Positions 59,163-64,000 of a stretch of DNA of 64,000 nt are shown here, piece after piece (position 1 is the first letter of the stretch; the number at the start of each line of letters is the position of its first letter). The translations under genes were made by a program, and so were the position numbers. Origin of the DNA: Nitrospira sp. UBA5698. GTDB taxonomy: Bacteria; Nitrospirota; Nitrospiria; Nitrospirales; Nitrospiraceae. The DNA is taken from positions 1 to 64,000 of the forward strand of contig DIHK01000063.1 of the NCBI GenBank assembly GCA_002420115.1. Direction: 5' to 3'. The notes under the pieces were generated by a model. The model did not search any database. It was not told the origin of the DNA and saw nothing but the letters and a program-made list of their open reading frames with translations.

Positions 59163-60311
59163 GTGAAACTGCCGTTAGCCACAGGGTCTCCCCGTTCCTG
59201 TGCCGATCGGTTGTCTCATAAACAAGGCTCTGCGCCCCCTGCGCACGGCAACGTTGTGCAAGGAGCCATCCTGACCCGTTCACGCTTGATCCTGATACTT
59301 GGGTTGTTGAGTTTGACGGCGGTTATCGTAAGTCTCGTGTGTCTTCACTTCGGAGCTCAACCGATTGCCTATGGAGAGATGCTCCGCGTGTTGATGGGCG
59401 CCATAACCGTTGATCAGGCTGAAGCGGATGGCGGTTCGGCAGATATCACACGGACGATCTTGCTCCAGATTAGACTTCCGCGGGTGTTGCTGGGATTTTT
59501 GGTCGGTTGCTCGTTAGCATCGGTGGGTGTTGTCTTACAGGCCTTGTTGCGAAACCCCTTAGCGGATCCCTATGTGCTTGGCGTCTCCAGCGGAGCGGCG
59601 CTCGGAGCAGCAGTGGGTGTCTTATGTGGAGCGGGGACGACATTCTTAGCGGAAGCGGCGTTGCCGGCGTGCGGCTTTGCCGGTGGGATCGTCGCGTTGG
59701 TGATTGTCTATCGAATGGCGACCAACTCAGAACGCTTGCCCATTCATAGCCTGTTGTTGACCGGGGTAATTTTGAACGCCATCTTCTCCGCCTTGATCAT
59801 GTTCATTACGTCGATCCTGGATCCAAATCGTTCATATGGGATGATGGCCTGGCTGATGGGAACACTCACCTCTCCTACCTATAGTGGGCTCGTTGGGGTG
59901 CTCGTCTATCTTTCGATCAGTCTCATCCTCCTCTTCAGACAGGTGCGTGCCTTGAATATCCTGGCATTAGGCGAAGATGCGGCTCGCTCGCTTGGTGTCG
60001 ATACAGAACGGGCAAAACGCTCCATCTTCATCTTGACGGCATTGGTCACCGGTGCCGTAGTGTCCGTCAGTGGCATGATCGGGTTTATCGGGATGGTGGT
60101 GCCCCATGCCGTGCGCCTGGCCATCGGCGCGGACCATCGACTGCTCTTACCTGCTTCAGCATTAGTCGGAGGCACCTTTCTCATGGGGGCAGATACGATA
60201 GCGCGGACGTTGATTGCACCAACAGAAGTTCCGGTCGGGATCATCACCGCTTTGGCGGGCGGGCCATTCTTTGTCTATCTCCTGCTCTGGCGAAAGGATC
60301 GGTTGGCATGA
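59163..60311 (+). CDS. btuC: Cobalamin ABC transporter permease (BtuC, FecCD family)
   Basis: A 382-residue inner-membrane permease with about ten helices. FecCD landmarks are LRLPRVLLGFLVGCSLASVGVVLQALLRNPLADPYVLGVSSGAALGAA-like segments (split: RLPRVLLGFLVG, QALLRNPLADPYVLGVSSGA), the coupling-helix region LALGEDAARSLGVDTERAK and GFIGMVVPHAVRL near the end. GTG 59163, 7 bases after the btuF stop with GAGG upstream, is the preferred start; the ATG at 59073 would overlap btuF. Its stop overlaps btuD by 4 bases. Confidence 0.94.
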   Translation: MKLPLATGSPRSCADRLSHKQGSAPPAHGNVVQGAILTRSRLILILGLLSLTAVIVSLVCLHFGAQPIAYGEMLRVLMGAITVDQAEADGGSADITRTILLQIRLPRVLLGFLVGCSLASVGVVLQALLRNPLADPYVLGVSSGAALGAAVGVLCGAGTTFLAEAALPACGFAGGIVALVIVYRMATNSERLPIHSLLLTGVILNAIFSALIMFITSILDPNRSYGMMAWLMGTLTSPTYSGLVGVLVYLSISLILLFRQVRALNILALGEDAARSLGVDTERAKRSIFILTALVTGAVVSVSGMIGFIGMVVPHAVRLAIGADHRLLLPASALVGGTFLMGADTIARTLIAPTEVPVGIITALAGGPFFVYLLLWRKDRLA

Positions 60312-61210
60312 GAGGGGTTCAGGAGAGTCAACCTGGTGGAGGCAACGAGCCTTGTGCGAGTGGCTTGGTCCGACCATGCGACGCCTATGAGGTGCATTCC
60401 CTTCGGTTTCGATATCAGTCGACGGATTCCTCAAGCAGCCCATGGATCCTTGATGACGTATCTTTTCAGGTTTCCCAGGGGGAAGTGCTGGGCATCGTGG
60501 GGCCCAATGGGTCAGGAAAGACCTCCCTGTTGAAACTCTTGGCCCGGCTTGCGAGTCCGCAGCAGGGCGGCATCACCTTATTCGGACGAGACCTGACAGC
60601 AATGGGGCAAGATGAGATTGCTCGTCTCGTTGGAGTGGTCCCACAAGACACACCGCAGCTCTTTCCCTTTACGGTTGCGGAAACGGTCTTAATGGGACGA
60701 TTTCCTCATCGTCCTCGAAACCGATGGGGAAGTGGCTTTGGATGGGAAAGCGGGGAGGATATGGCCATTACCGAGGATGCCATGAGGACGATGGACGTTG
60801 CCCACTTGGCCCAGCGGGCGGTAACGGACCTTTCCGGTGGGGAACGGCAACGGACGATGATTGCGCGAGCCCTGGCCCAGACACCGAACGTCTTGTTGCT
60901 TGATGAGCCGACTGCGTTTCTCGATCTGCAACATCAGGTTGAGATCGGATCTGTGTTATGTCGATTGAAAGATGAGCGTGGCTTGACGGTGGTTCTGATC
61001 TCACATGATTTGAATCTCGTCAGCCAATATTGCGACCGCCTGCTGCTGCTTGCTGAGGGACAAGTGGTTCGGCTCGGAACTCCCGATGACGTCATCGAGC
61101 CTCTGGTGTTAGAGCAGGTGTATCGATGTCAGGTCCTCATCGATCGACATCCGACCTCGGGCGTACCTCGAGTGACATTGCCCGGTCGGCAATCCACAGG
61201 GAACAAGTGA
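60308..61210 (+). CDS. btuD: Cobalamin ABC transporter ATPase (BtuD-like)
   Basis: A 300-residue ABC ATPase. Walker A is GPNGSGKTSLLKLL, the Q-loop VGVVPQDTPQLFPFTVAETV, the signature DLSGGERQRTMIARALAQ, Walker B VLLLDEPTAFLDLQHQ and the switch His LISHDLNL. It powers uptake through BtuC. The start overlaps the permease stop (ATGA). About 35 extra N-terminal residues precede the ATPase fold. The nitrilase gene begins 1 base after its stop, so the four genes are one transcription unit. Confidence 0.94.
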   Translation: MRGVQESQPGGGNEPCASGLVRPCDAYEVHSLRFRYQSTDSSSSPWILDDVSFQVSQGEVLGIVGPNGSGKTSLLKLLARLASPQQGGITLFGRDLTAMGQDEIARLVGVVPQDTPQLFPFTVAETVLMGRFPHRPRNRWGSGFGWESGEDMAITEDAMRTMDVAHLAQRAVTDLSGGERQRTMIARALAQTPNVLLLDEPTAFLDLQHQVEIGSVLCRLKDERGLTVVLISHDLNLVSQYCDRLLLLAEGQVVRLGTPDDVIEPLVLEQVYRCQVLIDRHPTSGVPRVTLPGRQSTGNK

Positions 61211-61211
61211 C

Positions 61212-61982
61212 ATGACGCGGGGCAAGATCGCGCTGCTTCATCTTGAGACGGTTCCCGGGGCTATTGATCGGAACCGGTATGTGATTGTGGAGGCCATCAA
61301 ACATGCCGCAGCAATCGACGCTCAATGGATCGTGACGCCGGAGCTTGCGGTGTGCGGACTGCAATTTGCCCATGTCGTTGGCTCTGATTGGATCCAGCCG
61401 CAACCCGATCCGTGGATGCAACAGGTCTGCAGGCTGGTCAAGACGTTGAAACGAACAGTCTTTCTCGGTTGCCCCGAGCGAGAGGGCAGGCGGTTCTACA
61501 ACTCCGTATTTGTCATTGGTCCGACGGGCGAGATTGTGGGGCAACACCGCAAGCTCAATGTGGTGAGTGACTCGCTGTCATGGTCGCACCCGGGTGATCG
61601 TGTCGCTCCGATCGAGTGTGAGGGGATCAAGGTCGGTGTGCTTATTTGCAGTGATGCCTATACGTCGAATATCGCTCGAGCGCTGAAGTTCGAAGGGGCA
61701 GAGATGTTGGTGTCGCCCGCGTCATGGGGACCAGGCATTCATGGCCCAAATGGGGAATGGGAGCAGCGGAGCCATGAAACGGGACTTCCCGTGATCGTCT
61801 GCAATCGAACGGGTGCAGAGCAGACACTCGATTTTTGGAGGGCGCCGAGCTTAGTTGCGAAGAATGGTGACCGGCTGCTGTCTCATACATCGGACCGATC
61901 GGCCGTCCTCACGTTTGACTGGGACTTCTCCAATATGGTACCAAGCACAACTCAATTTCGGGCAGACTATATGCGAAGCTAG
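61212..61982 (+). CDS. Nitrilase-superfamily carbon-nitrogen hydrolase in the btu operon
   Basis: A 256-residue amidase/nitrilase-fold enzyme with the complete catalytic triad Glu44 (VTPELAVCGL), Lys114 (QHRKLNVV) and Cys146 (VGVLICSDAYTSNIA). It would hydrolyse an amide or nitrile C-N bond in the cytoplasm. No N-acyltransferase or glutamine-dependent synthetase domain is attached. Its placement 1 base after btuD, under the cobalamin riboswitch, suggests a role in processing cobamides or another corrinoid-related amide, but no such enzyme of this family is known to me; it might simply be a passenger. Confidence 0.88.
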   Translation: MTRGKIALLHLETVPGAIDRNRYVIVEAIKHAAAIDAQWIVTPELAVCGLQFAHVVGSDWIQPQPDPWMQQVCRLVKTLKRTVFLGCPEREGRRFYNSVFVIGPTGEIVGQHRKLNVVSDSLSWSHPGDRVAPIECEGIKVGVLICSDAYTSNIARALKFEGAEMLVSPASWGPGIHGPNGEWEQRSHETGLPVIVCNRTGAEQTLDFWRAPSLVAKNGDRLLSHTSDRSAVLTFDWDFSNMVPSTTQFRADYMRS

Positions 61983-62025
61983 CTCGAAAGATCGATGATG
62001 TCGTACGTGAGTACTCGTACTCAAC

Positions 62026-62048
62026 AGGGAAAGGCGCATCCCTTTTTT
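62026..62048 (+). terminator. Short terminator after the nitrilase gene
   Basis: AGGGA (62026-62030) pairs with TCCCT (62039-62043) around an 8-base loop, followed by a run of six T. The stem is only 5 bp, so termination may be partial, allowing read-through into btuB. Confidence 0.5.
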
Positions 62049-62057
62049 CTGTTCAAT

Positions 62058-62363
62058 ACTGGTGGATGCCGATCGGAAGGAGGAAAGAACTCGAGCCGAG
62101 ATAGACCGTCAGTGCCGGGGAAGATGGTGCAAGTCCATCACGGTGCCGCCACTGTAAGCGGGGAGTGACTCTGCATAATGCCACTGTCTTAGGGCGTGGG
62201 TCGTGAAGTGTCTCTCGTGAAGCGGAAGGGTTTTCTTGCAGTCGCTTCACGAACGACGTTTTACGTTTCACGCGAAAGATGGGAAGGCGCAGGGAAACGA
62301 CGATCCGCAAGTCAGGAGACCCAACGGACGGGAAACATTCATACCCTTCGAGTCAAAGGGAGG
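62058..62363 (+). promoter_or_regulatory. Cobalamin riboswitch controlling btuB, with a repeat-expanded arm
   Basis: Conserved elements in order: GGGGAAGATGGTGCAAGTCC, ACGGTGCCGCCACTGTAAGC, GCCACTGTC (62180), GATGGGAAGGCGCAGGG (62278) and the 3' signature GCAAGTCAGGAGACC. The arm between GCCACTG and GGGAAGG is enlarged to about 95 bases by the repeat TCGTGAAGTG / TCGTGAAGCGG and its complement TCGCTTCACGA. Close to the gene, CCCTT (62344-62348) can pair with AAGGG (62356-62360) of the ribosome-binding site AAAGGGAGG, pointing to translational control. No separate promoter is evident. Confidence 0.92.
62195..62275. repeat. GTGAAGCG inverted-repeat insert within the btuB riboswitch
   Basis: TCGTGAAGTGTC and TCGTGAAGCGG are followed by TCGCTTCACGA and ACGTTTCACGCG, giving a stem of at least 11 perfect pairs (TCGTGAAGCG-A/G against its complement). 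Units match the intergenic repeats at 18250 and 49452. Confidence 0.75.
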
Positions 62364-62368
62364 TTTTC

Positions 62369-64000
62369 ATGCATCGTGTGTATCGGTGTCCCCGGTTTGT
62401 TGTTGGCTGTTGTTTCCTTATCGCGTTTCTGTACTTCCTGCCCCCCACTCCATTTGCTCAGGACATCGCCATGGCCGATCAACAGGAGACCGTCGAGGCT
62501 CCTGATGTCGTGGTGAGTGCAACGAAGACCCCAATTCCGGCCAAACAAGTCACCAGTGCCGTTGAGGTCATCACCGGCGAGGAGATGCAACAACGGAAAA
62601 TCAGAACAGTCGCCGAAGCGCTTCGATGGTCATCGGGTCTTGCGGTCTTTCAAAGTGGAGGACTCGGCACAACGGTTGATGTGCGGATGCGTGGGGGAAC
62701 GCCTGAGCAGACACTCGTGTTGATTGATGGGGCGATCGTCAACAGTGCCACACTAGGCAGTTACAATTTTGCGGATCTCACGTCCGACAATATCGAACGA
62801 ATCGAAATTTTGCGTGGGAGCCAGAGCATGCTCTGGGGGTCGGATGCCATGGGTGGTGTGATCAGCATCACGACGAAGCGGAGACAAGAGAAACCCAACG
62901 TCTCAGGTTTTGTCGAATATGGATCATTCAATACGATTCGAGAAGGGAGCAGTCTGGCCGGCAAGAAAGGGCCGATTGATTTTTCAGGCTCGATCGCCCG
63001 TTTGGATACAGCCGGATTTTCAGCGATCAACTACCGACGTGGCGCAGCCGAGCGCGATGGCTACCACAACTGGCAAGGATCGGTTCGACTGGGTGCGGAT
63101 TTACCCAAGGACGGACGGCTGGAGTTTAGTTTTCGTTGGATTGACGGCAGTGTGAATTTTGACGGCTTTGCCTTTAATTCGACGACCTTCGCGTCAGAGC
63201 CGGCTGATGTGTTGGGTGCCAGATCCAAAAGTGTCCAATATGTGTTTGCAGGAAATTACATGCAACCGATCACCGCCTGGTGGTCGCAACAACTCACCTT
63301 GTCACGGGCCACAGAAAATTTGGTGAGTGACGGTGGCGCAGTCGAACGGAGTCTTGTGACGGGAACCACGGGAGCCATTGGATCCCCGTTTCGGTCTCAA
63401 ATCGGAACCGCGAGTAATCGGATTGAATGGCAGCACAATATTCAAGTCGGTAAACCGCTTAGATTGACGGCGGGATATCAGTTTCGCGAACAGAGAGGTG
63501 ATAATCGTGATCTCTTGACCAGCACCACCGTTTTTGAGAACAAATCCGTCAGTAGCCATGCTGGCTTTGGAGAGGCACAGTTGAATCTCTGGGATCGTGT
63601 GTTTGGTACGGCGGGTATCCGACAGGATGAGTACAACGTATTCGGAAGCGCGACGACCTATCGAGTGACCGGAGGATATCTGGTCAAGGAGACCGGCACA
63701 AAGTTCAGAGGCAGCTACTCGACGGGTTTTCGGGCCCCCACGATCAATCAGCTGTTTTTCCCTGGTTTTGGTAACTCCAATTTGAAACCTGAAAAAAGCC
63801 AAGCGTTTGATGTGGCCCTCGAACAGGCATTGCCCAATGATCGAGGCAGCATCAGCGTCGGGTATTTTTGGACCCGCTACCGCAATCTTATTTTGTCGGT
63901 CTTCGATCCTGCTGTCTGTACGGAGCCTGGGTCATTTGGGTTCTGTGCGCAAAATGTCGGCTTGGCTCGAGCGGAAGGTGTGGAGGTCAGCACAAAGCTG
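62369..64000 (+). CDS. btuB: TonB-dependent cobalamin receptor BtuB (partial, runs off the window)
   Basis: The first 544 residues of an outer-membrane TonB-dependent receptor. After the signal peptide (VVGCCFLIAFLYFLPPTPFAQ) comes a TonB box-like segment (APDVVVSATKTPIPAKQ), the plug domain (AVEVITGEEMQQRKIRTVAEALRWSSGLAV, RGGTPEQTLVLIDGAIVNS, GSQSMLWGSDAMGGVISITTKR) and beta-barrel strands (STGFRAPTINQLFFPGFGNSNLKPEKSQ). The barrel is incomplete at the window end. AAAGGGAGG precedes ATG 62369. The cobalamin riboswitch directly upstream makes BtuB by far the most likely identity. Confidence 0.93.
   Translation, partial: MHRVYRCPRFVVGCCFLIAFLYFLPPTPFAQDIAMADQQETVEAPDVVVSATKTPIPAKQVTSAVEVITGEEMQQRKIRTVAEALRWSSGLAVFQSGGLGTTVDVRMRGGTPEQTLVLIDGAIVNSATLGSYNFADLTSDNIERIEILRGSQSMLWGSDAMGGVISITTKRRQEKPNVSGFVEYGSFNTIREGSSLAGKKGPIDFSGSIARLDTAGFSAINYRRGAAERDGYHNWQGSVRLGADLPKDGRLEFSFRWIDGSVNFDGFAFNSTTFASEPADVLGARSKSVQYVFAGNYMQPITAWWSQQLTLSRATENLVSDGGAVERSLVTGTTGAIGSPFRSQIGTASNRIEWQHNIQVGKPLRLTAGYQFREQRGDNRDLLTSTTVFENKSVSSHAGFGEAQLNLWDRVFGTAGIRQDEYNVFGSATTYRVTGGYLVKETGTKFRGSYSTGFRAPTINQLFFPGFGNSNLKPEKSQAFDVALEQALPNDRGSISVGYFWTRYRNLILSVFDPAVCTEPGSFGFCAQNVGLARAEGVEVSTKL

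Overview
The window is a gene-dense chromosomal stretch of a Gram-negative bacterium, most likely a Nitrospira-type nitrifier (phylum Nitrospirota). That placement is an inference from the mix of genes and from the short GTGAAGCGT / CTCAGC-type repeats scattered between and inside genes. No ammonia- or nitrite-oxidation genes and no rRNA lie here, so it cannot be proved from this piece. There is no prophage, CRISPR array or insertion sequence with a transposase.

Region by region. 1-16.9 kb: a radical SAM protein, a short FlgC-like protein, a hybrid histidine kinase, a DsbA-like thioredoxin, a hydroxyacid dehydrogenase, MsrB, a lipocalin, a type II NADH dehydrogenase, a Rieske-flavodoxin fusion, and a GAF-GAF-PAS sigma-54 activator. 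17-18.8 kb: a regulatory cassette of STAS protein, ECF sigma factor and zinc-finger anti-sigma protein, preceded by a striking double palindrome. 18.9-27.4 kb: envelope and redox genes, comprising a beta-propeller lipoprotein, a YHS protein, a Lys/Met-rich repeat protein, a cytochrome b with a Tat-exported molybdopterin oxidoreductase and a TlpA-like protein, a chitin-type lytic polysaccharide monooxygenase (LPMO) and a glycosyltransferase. 27.5-31.9 kb: a giant Lhr-type helicase whose reading frame has absorbed five repeat-like inserts. 32-43.5 kb: mostly small exported or membrane proteins, an RnfD-like/DUF2330 pair, and an MntA/HepT-type toxin-antitoxin pair whose HEPN gene is cut by an in-frame TGA. 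43.5-51.2 kb: cytochrome P450 plus MHS transporter, a predicted secreted esterase with a lipoprotein partner, a transglycosylase-like protein, DUF2314, and a methyltransferase-glycosyltransferase fusion.

51.3-55.7 kb is housekeeping: ndk, then gcvH-lpdA-HhH-tyrS with 4-nt overlaps at the last two junctions, then tRNA-Gly(CCC). 57.4 kb holds rpmB (L28). 57.7 kb to the window end is a cobalamin-uptake locus: a cobalamin riboswitch, btuF-btuC-btuD, a nitrilase-family hydrolase, a second cobalamin riboswitch and the outer-membrane receptor btuB, which runs off the window. Both riboswitches end in a small hairpin that can hide the ribosome-binding site, suggesting translational control.

The most unusual signal is the behaviour of the short repeats. 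They fill intergenic gaps, expand a variable arm of the btuB riboswitch, and sit in frame within the helicase gene. Start sites were chosen by ribosome-binding sites and signal peptides and are noted where doubtful.
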